Shown in pieces: positions 1 to 7,265 of a stretch of DNA of 64,000 nucleotides. The translations under genes and the position numbers were made by a program. Positions within the stretch are counted from its first letter, which is position 1; every line of letters starts with the position of its first letter. The notes under the pieces were generated by a model. It searched no databases. It saw only the letters and a list, made by a program, of their open reading frames with translations, and was not told the DNA's origin. Source of the DNA: Azospirillum picis (GTDB taxonomy: Bacteria > Pseudomonadota > Alphaproteobacteria > Azospirillales > Azospirillaceae); NCBI RefSeq assembly GCF_017876115.1, contig NZ_JAGINO010000014.1:115667-179666 (forward strand). Reading direction: 5' to 3'.

Positions 1-242
1 TAGTCGTCCGGCCCCAGCGTCCTGCCGTCGAGCGCCACCGACGCCAGCTCCAGCCGCTGCCCGTCAAGCGACAGCGGCTCGGCCGCGGCGTCGGCACGGG
101 CCGGGTTGCGCCGGATCGCCAGCACGGCGCGCACGGTGGTGACGTCCTCGCCCAGATCGACGAACAGGTCGACCGTGTCGATCAGATGCGCCGGCGGGCG
201 ATAGTCCTGGAGCCGGATGGCCTTCGGCGTGCCTTTGTCCAT
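1..242 (-). CDS. pepN: Aminopeptidase N, N-terminal fragment (runs off the window)
   Basis: The first 80 codons of a minus-strand gene are visible; the rest lies outside the window. The peptide begins MDKGTPKAIRLQDYRPPAHL and continues with IDTVDLFVDLGEDVTTVRAVLAI and IRRNPA, which matches the start of the M1-family alanyl aminopeptidase PepN (IRLxDYRPPxxLxDTVDL followed by an RRNP motif). The enzyme trims N-terminal residues from peptides in the cytoplasm using a zinc HExxH site, which lies beyond the edge and cannot be checked. The ATG at 240-242 is the only sensible start. Confidence 0.85.
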   Translation of the reverse strand, partial: MDKGTPKAIRLQDYRPPAHLIDTVDLFVDLGEDVTTVRAVLAIRRNPARADAAAEPLSLDGQRLELASVALDGRTLGPDD

Positions 243-429
243 GTGCCTTGTCTCTGCTCTGTCGTACGGGTCGGACCCCGCGGGTCAGGTCATATATGGG
301 ACCGGGCCGGGGGACGGGAACTGTAGCAAGGCGAAACAGGGCTGTCTGCCGCGGGATTGGGGAGGGAGGAAGACCGCGCCGCCGGTTCCGCCCCCCGAGA
401 ATGCCTCGGGAAACGGGCCGCCGGGATGG

Positions 430-873
430 TCAGACGACGCCGAAGACCGGACGGCGGAAACCCGCCTCGGTTTCGCCGGCAGCGAGAAACCAGTAGGGCT
501 TCATCACCGCGAACTGCTGGTTGTCGTCGCGCAGCAGCACGTAGGCGCAATAGACGGTGTCGTCGACCGGGCGAAGGAAGGCGGAGATCCACGGGTTCTG
601 CCGCGTCCCGATGTGACGGGCGTGGCCCAGCTTGCGCTCGATGTCGTTGCGGTAGCCGACCAGGACCGCCGCATGGCCTTGGCGAAAGGGCAGGGCGGCC
701 AGTTCCCCGTAGTTCTGGAGGAGGCGCGGATTGCCGATTTCGGTTTCCTCCGCGTACCATTGGACCACTTCCATGTAGTCCTTGGCGCGGGCATTGGCGC
801 GGTCGTATCGCGCCTGCTTCTGCGTCCCGGTCTGGCCGCCCGCGACCTTCTTCACAAAGCTGATGAGACCCAT
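430..873 (-). CDS. Conserved hypothetical protein, 147 aa
   Basis: I do not recognise a named family. The soluble protein begins MGLISFVKKVAGGQ and is rich in aromatic and charged residues (VVQWYAEETEIGNPRLLQNY, PWISAFLRPVDDTVYCAYVL). It has no signal peptide or membrane segment. The start at 873 was chosen because a purine-rich GGGAGAGGG tract lies just upstream; an in-frame ATG at 900 has no such tract. It sits between pepN and a DUF882 gene, all on the minus strand. Coding is supported by codon bias and by an internally consistent globular composition, not by a recognised domain. Confidence 0.7.
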   Translation of the reverse strand: MGLISFVKKVAGGQTGTQKQARYDRANARAKDYMEVVQWYAEETEIGNPRLLQNYGELAALPFRQGHAAVLVGYRNDIERKLGHARHIGTRQNPWISAFLRPVDDTVYCAYVLLRDDNQQFAVMKPYWFLAAGETEAGFRRPVFGVV

Positions 874-941
874 GGGGCCGCCCTCTCCCTCACTGTTCAT
901 ACGAACGCTAACAGAGCAATCATGCCCTGCAAAAGGGTTAT

Positions 942-959
942 GGCCGGGAAGACCCGGCC
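942..959 (-). terminator. Hairpin downstream of the DUF882 gene
   Basis: A 7-bp GGCCGGG/CCCGGCC stem with a 4-nt loop lies about 30 bp past the stop of the DUF882 gene. Read on the minus strand it is followed by a short T-containing run, consistent with a weak intrinsic terminator. Confidence 0.5.
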
Positions 960-989
960 TTGGACAGCAGGCAGCCTTGCGGATGCGCC

Positions 990-1649
990 TCAGCGCCGGG
1001 TCAGCATCTGGCGCCGGGCCAGGGCGCGGTGGAGCGACAGCCGCTGCTTGACCGTCTTCGGCCGGCCGCGGACGCCCGGGGCATAGAGCCCGTCGAGCAG
1101 GCCCTGCCCGAACATTTCCCAATTGCGCAGTGGACCGGTGTCGAGATGCAGGAAATGCGAACTCGGGTACCAGCCGACACCACCACGCTTCAGGTCGAGC
1201 GCGCTGCGATGGGCGTCGGGCAGACGCGCCGGGAAGGTGACGTCGAGCGCGCGCCCCACGAGATGCTGGCTGTGCTCCGCCACCCCGAGCCCACGGCGGG
1301 CCAGCATGGCGTTGGTTTCCGGCGTGCGGAAGGCGGACAGGATGGTGGCGCGCGGCTGCCCCACCGCCTCCATCACGTCGGCCAGGAAATCCAGCGTCCC
1401 GACATCGACCGGGCCGCTCTTGTTGGCATGGTGGTCGCGCAGGAACGTCGCCAGGTCGCCCATGGCATCCGGCAACGGCCCATCGGCATCCCGGTAGGGA
1501 CCGTCGAAGCTCTCGCCGGTGTGCATGTTCCTGAGGCTGAGGCGGCGTGGTGCCGACGGCGCGGCCAGCGCGCGGCCGGAAACCAGCACCAGGGCTCCGC
1601 AGGCGGCCAGCAGTGTGCGGCGCTTCAGGGAAATTGGCGTGTCGGGCAT
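990..1649 (-). CDS. DUF882 / YcbK-type peptidase M15-like secreted protein
   Basis: This 219-aa protein starts with a twin-arginine-like signal (SLKRRTLLAACGALVLVSG, cleavage near ALAAPS). The mature part carries the DUF882/YcbK signature: NMHTGESFDGPYRD near residue 40, SAFRTPETNAML, EHSQHLVGRALDVTFP and a C-terminal SSHFLHLDTGPLR. The histidine and aspartate residues in SQHLVGRALD and HFLHLD are the zinc-binding pattern of D-Ala-D-Ala-type M15 peptidases, so a periplasmic role in peptidoglycan trimming is likely. The family assignment is confident; the substrate is inferred. It stands alone, with a hairpin after its stop. Confidence 0.85.
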   Translation of the reverse strand: MPDTPISLKRRTLLAACGALVLVSGRALAAPSAPRRLSLRNMHTGESFDGPYRDADGPLPDAMGDLATFLRDHHANKSGPVDVGTLDFLADVMEAVGQPRATILSAFRTPETNAMLARRGLGVAEHSQHLVGRALDVTFPARLPDAHRSALDLKRGGVGWYPSSHFLHLDTGPLRNWEMFGQGLLDGLYAPGVRGRPKTVKQRLSLHRALARRQMLTRR

Positions 1650-1854
1650 GTGGGTGGGGAACTGTCCGGGCCAGGGGCGACGATGGTTCGGTGGGCGGCT
1701 TGGCAGGCGGGATGCCGGTCCTAGGCAGCCTCAAGGTCAACAAAATGGGTCCCCGGCCGCAACTGCAAAGTGGCGGCGCATGGCTGCGGCGCGCCTTTCC
1801 GGCGGCTCGACCCGCAACGGTCACCGGATGATCGGCCTGCGTTCGGCCACTTCC

Positions 1855-2292
1855 TCACCTGATGGCAAGAAGGATGACGCCGCCGGCGATCAGGGCAACG
1901 CCCACCCAGTTGATGCCGGACAGGCGCTCGCCGAGAAACAGGACGCCGAAGAGGGCGACCAGCACCACGCTGAGCTTGTCGACCGGGGCGACGCGCGAGG
2001 CCGGGCCGAGCTTCAGCGCCCGGAAATAGCACAGCCAGGACGTTCCGGTGGCGAGGCCGGACAGCAGCAGGAACAGCCAGGAGCGGGCCGGGACCGCCGA
2101 CGGCGCCAGCGACTGGCCGGTTGCCACGACGATGGCGGCCAGCATCAGCACGACCACCAGCGTCCGGATCAGCGTGGCGACATCCGAGGCGACGCCGTCG
2201 ACGCCGAGCTTGGCGAGGATGGCGGTCAATGCCGCGAAGCCGGCCGATCCAAGCGCCCACGCCACCCAGGCCGGAACAAGGCCACCGCTCAT
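1855..2292 (-). CDS. Small EamA/DMT-family membrane transporter
   Basis: This 145-aa protein has four predicted hydrophobic helices and begins MSGGLVPAWVAWALGSAGFA. It looks like a single EamA repeat: helix one with AALTAILAKLGV, then SDVATLIRTLVVVLML, LLSGLATGTSWLCYFRALKLG and the typical final helix GERLSGINWVGVALIAGGVILL. Proteins of this size in the drug/metabolite transporter superfamily act as dimers. The substrate cannot be read from sequence. It points away from the Fur-box-controlled operon that follows, across a 289-bp intergenic region. Confidence 0.8.
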   Translation of the reverse strand: MSGGLVPAWVAWALGSAGFAALTAILAKLGVDGVASDVATLIRTLVVVLMLAAIVVATGQSLAPSAVPARSWLFLLLSGLATGTSWLCYFRALKLGPASRVAPVDKLSVVLVALFGVLFLGERLSGINWVGVALIAGGVILLAIR

Positions 2293-2410
2293 GATCCTGC
2301 ATATCCTCCGGTTCGACAGGCCGGTTGCCGTCAGCCCTCCGCCGGGGCGGCCTGCATCGACAAGGCAGCCATGCCGCCGCCACCCTATTGAAGCAACAAG
2401 AAAATTTTGC

Positions 2411-2429
2411 AAATGAGAATTATTAGCGT
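2411..2429 (+). promoter_or_regulatory. Fur-type operator upstream of the siderophore ABC operon
   Basis: The sequence AAATGAGAATTATTAGCGT lies in an AT-rich island inside otherwise very GC-rich DNA. Its TGAGAAT-TATTAG core resembles the 6-1-6 form of the Fur box. It is about 150 bp upstream of the substrate-binding protein start, which fits iron repression. The match is by eye, and Irr or RirA could bind instead. Confidence 0.55.
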
Positions 2430-2581
2430 TATCGTCGCCGCCTGTACCGGTTCCGGGCGGCATACCGGTGCCCCGAACCGGCAGGAGAGTGCCGCCGATA
2501 TCCGGCATCGCGCGGCCACCATCGGTCGCAGCACCGAGGATGCCCGTGCCGGCGGCAACCACGACTCGCTTTGGAGTTTCA

Positions 2582-3526
2582 ATGACCATCGTGACACGGC
2601 GCAGAGAGGTGCTGACGGCCGGCCTCGCCCTGGGTCTCGCCGGGCTGCTGCCCATGCCGGGCTTCGCCCAGCAAAGCGGCGACGGGATCCTCGTCCGGCA
2701 TGCGCGGGGTGAAACGCGGCTGACGAAGCCGGTCCGGAAGGTCCTGGTCTTCGACATGGCGGCCCTGGATACGCTGGATTCCCTCGGGGTTCCCGTCGCC
2801 GGCGTTCCGACGGGGCAGAAGCCCGCCCACCTCGCCAAGTACAACGGCGCTCCCTATGCGCCGATCGGCACCCTGTTCGAGCCCGACTACGAGGCGGTGA
2901 ACGCGGCGGAGCCGGACCTGATCATCGTCGGGGGCCGGTCGGCCCCGAAATATGCCGAGCTGGCGGCCATCGCCCCGACCATCGACATGACGGTGAGGAC
3001 CGACAGCTTCATCGCAAGTGCAGTGGAGAACGCGCAGACCCTTGGCCGGATCTTCGGCAAGGACGCCGAGGTCGACGCGAAGGTGAAGCACCTGCGCGCT
3101 TCGATCACCGACCTGAAGGCGACGGCCGCGGCGGCTGGGAAAGGGCTGCTGATCCTGACGACCGGCGGCAAGGTCAGCGCCTATGGTCCAGGCTCGCGCT
3201 TCGGCCTGCTCCACACCGACTATGGCGTCAGGCCGGCGGTGGAGACCCTGGAGGTGGCCAACCACGGCCAAGCCGTGTCCTTCGAATTCATCCTGCAGGC
3301 GAACCCCGACTGGTTGTTCGTCATCGATCGCGATGCCGCCATCGGCCGGGAAGGGCAGTCGGCGCGCCAATTGCTGGACAACGACATCGTCCGCCGGACC
3401 ACCGCCTGGCAGAAGGGGCAGGTGGCCTATCTGAACGCCGGGAACTGGTACCTGGTTGGCGGCGGCCTGGCTGCGATGCAGCAGGACGTCGACGACATCA
3501 AGGCGGCGCTGTCCGGGAAGTCGTGA
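2582..3526 (+). CDS. Siderophore ABC transporter substrate-binding protein
   Basis: This 314-aa periplasmic binding protein begins MTIVTRRREVLTAGLALGLA, a twin-arginine-type signal ending near GFAQQ. The mature chain has the cluster A-II (FatB/CeuE-like) architecture: VLVFDMAALDTLDSLGVPVAG, an EPDYEAVNAAEPDLIIVGGR segment, and a second lobe ending in LLDNDIVRRTTAWQKGQVAYLN. It should bind a ferric siderophore and deliver it to the two permeases encoded directly downstream. The ATG at 2582 is preferred because it places the signal peptide at the N-terminus; an upstream in-frame ATG adds 38 non-signal residues. A Fur-like box precedes the operon. The specific siderophore is not determinable. 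Confidence 0.88.
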   Translation: MTIVTRRREVLTAGLALGLAGLLPMPGFAQQSGDGILVRHARGETRLTKPVRKVLVFDMAALDTLDSLGVPVAGVPTGQKPAHLAKYNGAPYAPIGTLFEPDYEAVNAAEPDLIIVGGRSAPKYAELAAIAPTIDMTVRTDSFIASAVENAQTLGRIFGKDAEVDAKVKHLRASITDLKATAAAAGKGLLILTTGGKVSAYGPGSRFGLLHTDYGVRPAVETLEVANHGQAVSFEFILQANPDWLFVIDRDAAIGREGQSARQLLDNDIVRRTTAWQKGQVAYLNAGNWYLVGGGLAAMQQDVDDIKAALSGKS

Positions 3527-3587
3527 CGATGCCTGCATTCGGCGTTTCTCCCGCCCCTTTTCATGCCGCCGGGATCGGTCGGCCGGA

Positions 3588-4562
3588 ATGAGGTGGCTGC
3601 TTCCCGCTGCCGGCGGCGTGGTCGCGCTGGCGGCGGCGAGCCTGTTCGTCGGCGTCAGCGACGTGACGATGGGCTCCCTCTTCTCGCCCGGCGGGTCGGA
3701 CGAGGCCGTGCAGATCCTGCTGGCCAGCCGTCTCCCGCGCACGCTGGCCCTGGTGCTGGCCGGGACGGCGATGGCGGTCTCCGGGCTGATCCTGCAGATG
3801 CTCGCCCGCAACAAATTCGTCGAGCCGTCCACCGCCGGCACCGCGGAATCGGCTGTATTCGGCATGCTGATGGTGACTCTGCTGGCTCCCGGCACGCCGA
3901 TCATCGGCCGCATGCTGGTGGCGAGCCTGTGCGCGCTCGCCGGAACCACACTGTTCCTGGCGATCCTGCGGCGGATGCCCCTGCGCTCGCCGCTGGTGGT
4001 GCCGCTGGTCGGCCTCATGCTGGGGGCGGTCATCACCGCCTCCACCGAATTCGTCGCCTACCGCTACGACCTGATGCAGTCGGTCCGCGCCTGGGAGACC
4101 GGCGACTTCTCCGGAGTGCTGCGCGGCCGCTACGAGCTGCTGTGGATCAGCGGCGTGCTGACCGCCGTCGCCTATGCCGCGGCGGACCGCTTCACCGTGG
4201 CGGGACTGGGGGAGGATTTCACCACCAACCTCGGCCTCGACTATCGGCGGGTGGTGGCGCTGGGGCTGGTCATCGTGTCCCTGGTCACCGCAGCCGTCAT
4301 CGCCACCTGCGGCATGATCCCCTTCCTCGGGCTGGTCGTTCCCAACCTCGTCAGCCTGATGCACGGCGACAACATGCGCCGCTCGCTGCCTTGGGTGGCG
4401 CTGACCGGGGCGGGGCTGGTGCTGGCCTGCGACATCGCCGGACGCCTGGTGATCCATCCCTACGAGATCCCGATCGGTACCACGATGGGTGTCGTCGGCA
4501 GCGGCCTGTTCCTCTACCTGCTGCTGCGCCGGAACGCAGGGGGCACCGGCCGTGCAGCCTGA
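3588..4562 (+). CDS. Siderophore ABC transporter permease (FecCD type, first subunit)
   Basis: This 324-aa FecCD-family permease has about nine to ten transmembrane segments. Recognisable family motifs include SRLPRTLALVLAGTAMAVSG near residue 45, a GDFSGVLRGRY segment before the middle helices, LGLDYRRVVALGLV, and IPFLGLVVPNLVSLMHGDNMR, the cytoplasmic loop that contacts the ATPase. It forms the membrane channel together with the next gene. It lies 61 bp after the binding-protein gene and overlaps the next permease start, so translation is probably coupled. It resembles the FatD/CeuB-type subfamily by layout. Confidence 0.88.
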   Translation: MRWLLPAAGGVVALAAASLFVGVSDVTMGSLFSPGGSDEAVQILLASRLPRTLALVLAGTAMAVSGLILQMLARNKFVEPSTAGTAESAVFGMLMVTLLAPGTPIIGRMLVASLCALAGTTLFLAILRRMPLRSPLVVPLVGLMLGAVITASTEFVAYRYDLMQSVRAWETGDFSGVLRGRYELLWISGVLTAVAYAAADRFTVAGLGEDFTTNLGLDYRRVVALGLVIVSLVTAAVIATCGMIPFLGLVVPNLVSLMHGDNMRRSLPWVALTGAGLVLACDIAGRLVIHPYEIPIGTTMGVVGSGLFLYLLLRRNAGGTGRAA

Positions 4563-5520
4563 CCGCCGCCTCCTGCCGCCGGCCGCGACCATTGCGGCGC
4601 TGGGCGGCCTCACCGTCGTCTGCGTGCTGCTGTTCCTGACGCTGAACGCGCGGGGAAGCTGGAGCTTCGTGCTGAGCTTCCGCGGCACCAAGCTGGCGGC
4701 GATGGCCCTGGTCGGCGTCGCGGTCGCCACCTCCACGGTGCTGTTCCAGACGATCACCAACAACCGCATCCTGACCCCGTCGATCATGGGGTTCGACGTC
4801 CTCTACCGGCTGATCCAGACGGTGCTGGTCTTCCAGCTCGGCTCGGCGGCGGTCGCGGCGCTCGATCCGCGGCTGCGCTTCGGCATCGAGGTCACGGCGA
4901 TGGTGGCCTTCTCGTGGCTGCTCTACCGCTGGCTGTTCTCCGGCTCGCTGCGCGGGCTGCACCTGCTGATGCTGGTCGGGATCGTCTTCGGCGTGCTGTT
5001 CCGCAGCCTGGCCAGCTTCCTTCAGCGCATCATCGACCCCAACGAGTTCCTGGCGGTGCAGGACCGCCTGTTCGCCAGCTTCAACCGTGTCGACGCTCCA
5101 TTGCTGGCGCTGTCCGCCGTCATCATCCTGGCGGTCTGCGCGGTCGTCTGGCGACAGGCCCGGATGCTCGACGTCTTGGCGCTGGGGCGGGAGGCGGCGA
5201 TCAACCTCGGCGTCGACCACCGGCGGGCGGTGATGCTGGTGCTGGTGCTGGTTTCGCTGCTGGTCAGCGTCTCCACCGCGCTGGTGGGGCCGGTGACCTT
5301 CTTCGGGCTGCTGGTCGCCAACCTCGCCCACCTGCTGGCCGACAGCCACCGGCACCGCGTGGTCCTGCCGGTCGCCGCCCTGCTCGCCGTGCTGACGCTG
5401 GTCGGCGGGCAGCTCGTGCTGGAACGGCTGCTCGGCTACGCCGGGGCGCTCAGCATCGTCATCGAGTTCCTCGGCGGCATCTTCTTCCTGGTCATTCTCG
5501 TGCGGAGGGCGGGCCGATGA
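4552..5520 (+). CDS. Siderophore ABC transporter permease (FecCD type, second subunit)
   Basis: This second FecCD permease is 322 aa and is homologous in layout to its neighbour: a long first helix ALGGLTVVCVLLFLTLNA, the TNNRILTPSIMGFDVLYRL motif typical of these permeases, LGREAAINLGVDHRRAVMLV, and the ATPase-coupling loop VTFFGLLVANLAHLLADSHRH. A GTG at 4552, preceded by a GGGGG-containing purine tract, is the best start and overlaps the upstream gene by 11 bp. The final bases overlap the ATPase start in an ATGA arrangement. It pairs with the preceding subunit as a heterodimeric channel. Confidence 0.87.
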   Translation: MQPDRRLLPPAATIAALGGLTVVCVLLFLTLNARGSWSFVLSFRGTKLAAMALVGVAVATSTVLFQTITNNRILTPSIMGFDVLYRLIQTVLVFQLGSAAVAALDPRLRFGIEVTAMVAFSWLLYRWLFSGSLRGLHLLMLVGIVFGVLFRSLASFLQRIIDPNEFLAVQDRLFASFNRVDAPLLALSAVIILAVCAVVWRQARMLDVLALGREAAINLGVDHRRAVMLVLVLVSLLVSVSTALVGPVTFFGLLVANLAHLLADSHRHRVVLPVAALLAVLTLVGGQLVLERLLGYAGALSIVIEFLGGIFFLVILVRRAGR

Positions 5521-6275
5521 TCGAGGTCCGGAACACCACCAAGTCCTATCGCGGCAGCATCGTGGTCGACGACGTGTCGATCTCGCTGCCGGCTGGCGGC
5601 GTCATCTCGCTGATCGGCCCGAACGGGGCGGGGAAGTCTACCCTGCTGTCGATCATCAGCCGCCTGCTCCCGGCATCGGCGGGTACGGTGACGGTCGACG
5701 GGATGGACGTGGCGACCACCCCCGGCGACGTGCTGGCGCGGCGCCTGTCGATCCTGCGGCAGGACAACCAGATGACCGCCAGGCTGACGGTCCGCGACCT
5801 CGTCGCCTTCGGCCGCTATCCCTACGGCAAGGGGCGGCTGACGGCGGAGGACGAAATCCACATCCGCCGGGTGATCGGTTACCTGGAGCTGGACGCCCAT
5901 GCCGGCCGTTTTCTCGACGAGCTGTCCGGCGGCCAGCGCCAGCGCGCCTTCATCGCCATGGTGCTGTGCCAGGACACCGACTACGTCCTGCTCGACGAGC
6001 CGCTGAACAACCTGGACGTCAAGCACGCGGTGGCGATGATGAAGCTGTTCCGCCGCACCGCCGACGAGTTCGGCAAGACGGTGATCCTGGTGCTGCACGA
6101 CATCAATTTCGCCTCCTGCTATTCCGACAGAATCGTGGCGATGCGCGACGGCCGCATCGTCTACGAAGGCCCGCCCGAGACGATCATCACGCCGGAGGTG
6201 ATCCACGACGTCTACGGCGTCCGGGCCGACATCCACGAGATCGACGGCAAGCGGATGGCGCTGTATTTCCGGTGA
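5517..6275 (+). CDS. Siderophore ABC transporter ATP-binding protein
   Basis: This 252-aa ABC ATPase powers the importer. Visible motifs are Walker A GPNGAGKST near residue 38, the Q-loop region RQDNQMTARLTV, the signature LSGGQRQRA near residue 136, Walker B DYVLLDEPLNNLD, and the switch histidine in VLHDINFA. Length and motif order are those of FecE/FhuC-type iron-siderophore ATPases. The start overlaps the previous stop (ATGA). The C-terminus ends with the IHEIDGKRMALYF segment common in this branch. The operon appears to end here because mazG converges from the other strand 36 bp later. Confidence 0.9.
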   Translation: MIEVRNTTKSYRGSIVVDDVSISLPAGGVISLIGPNGAGKSTLLSIISRLLPASAGTVTVDGMDVATTPGDVLARRLSILRQDNQMTARLTVRDLVAFGRYPYGKGRLTAEDEIHIRRVIGYLELDAHAGRFLDELSGGQRQRAFIAMVLCQDTDYVLLDEPLNNLDVKHAVAMMKLFRRTADEFGKTVILVLHDINFASCYSDRIVAMRDGRIVYEGPPETIITPEVIHDVYGVRADIHEIDGKRMALYFR

Positions 6276-6311
6276 CGGCCAGGGGAACGGGGAAGGGAGC
6301 GGGCAGGGGGA

Positions 6312-7121
6312 TCACCCCTCGCCGCGCTCCTCGCGTTTGGCCTGCTGCCAGAAGGCTTCCATCTCCTCCAGCGTGGCGTCCTGCGGCTTGCGGCTCCCGG
6401 CGGCCAGCAGGGCCTCGATGCGGTGGAAGCGGCGCTCGAACTTGGCGTTGGTGCCGCGCAGCGCCGCCTCGGGCTCGACCTTCAGCCGGCGGGCGAGATT
6501 GACCAGGGCGAACAGCAGGTCGCCCAGCTCGTCGGCCACCCGCTCCTGGGCGCCGCCATTGTTCATCTCCGCCCGCAGTTCGCGGACCTCCTCCTCGACC
6601 TTGTCGAGGATGTCGCGGGCGTCGGTCCAGTCGAAGCCGACGCGGGCCGCCCGGTTCTGCAGCTTGAGCGCCCGGGTCAGCGCCGGCAGCCCGGCGATGA
6701 CACCCTCCAGCGCCGACGGTACCCGGCCTTCCTCGGCCGCCTTCGCGGCGCGCTCCGCGGCCTTGTGCTCCTCCCACCGCGAGGTCTGCTGGTCGGCGGT
6801 GTCGACCTCCTCGGGACCGAAGACGTGCGGGTGGCGGCGGATCATCTTGTCGGCGATGACCCCCGCGACCTCCTCGAAATCGAACAGCCCTTCCTCGCGG
6901 GCCATCTGACTGTAGTAGACGACCTGGAACAGCAGGTCGCCCAACTCCTCGCGCAGCGCGGCCTTGTCGTCCTTCTCGATGGCGTCGGCGACCTCGTAGG
7001 CCTCCTCGATCGTGTGCGGCGCGATGCTGCGGTAGGTCTGTTCGAGATCCCATGGGCATCCGCCATCGGGATCCCGCAGCCGCGCCATCACGTCGAGCAG
7101 CCGGTCGATGTTGCGGGTCAT
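6312..7121 (-). CDS. mazG: Nucleoside triphosphate pyrophosphohydrolase MazG
   Basis: This 269-aa protein contains two MazG repeats. The first has CPWDLEQTYRSIAPHTIEEA, EELGDLLFQVVYYSQMA and the EExxE...ExxD metal-binding pattern; the second has EVRELRAEMNN and VADELGDLLFALVNLAR. The family hydrolyses NTPs to NMP and pyrophosphate, cleaning nucleotide pools or adjusting ppGpp levels. Size and two-domain layout are the same as enterobacterial MazG. The start at 7121 (MTRNIDRLLDVMARLRDPDG) fits the family N-terminus; an upstream ATG at 7232 adds basic, non-conserved sequence. Confidence 0.93.
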   Translation of the reverse strand: MTRNIDRLLDVMARLRDPDGGCPWDLEQTYRSIAPHTIEEAYEVADAIEKDDKAALREELGDLLFQVVYYSQMAREEGLFDFEEVAGVIADKMIRRHPHVFGPEEVDTADQQTSRWEEHKAAERAAKAAEEGRVPSALEGVIAGLPALTRALKLQNRAARVGFDWTDARDILDKVEEEVRELRAEMNNGGAQERVADELGDLLFALVNLARRLKVEPEAALRGTNAKFERRFHRIEALLAAGSRKPQDATLEEMEAFWQQAKREERGEG

Positions 7122-7265
7122 GTCGTGCCGTCTCCGGTTACGGGGCAGGAAGGGGAAGGGGCGACCATAGCCGACACGGCGGCGGGAAAGCCAGCCGAAG
7201 CGCCTCGGGGCAGCCGGCGGCATGCAGCCCATCCGACCGTCCTCGCCACACCCATCGGAGAGGCT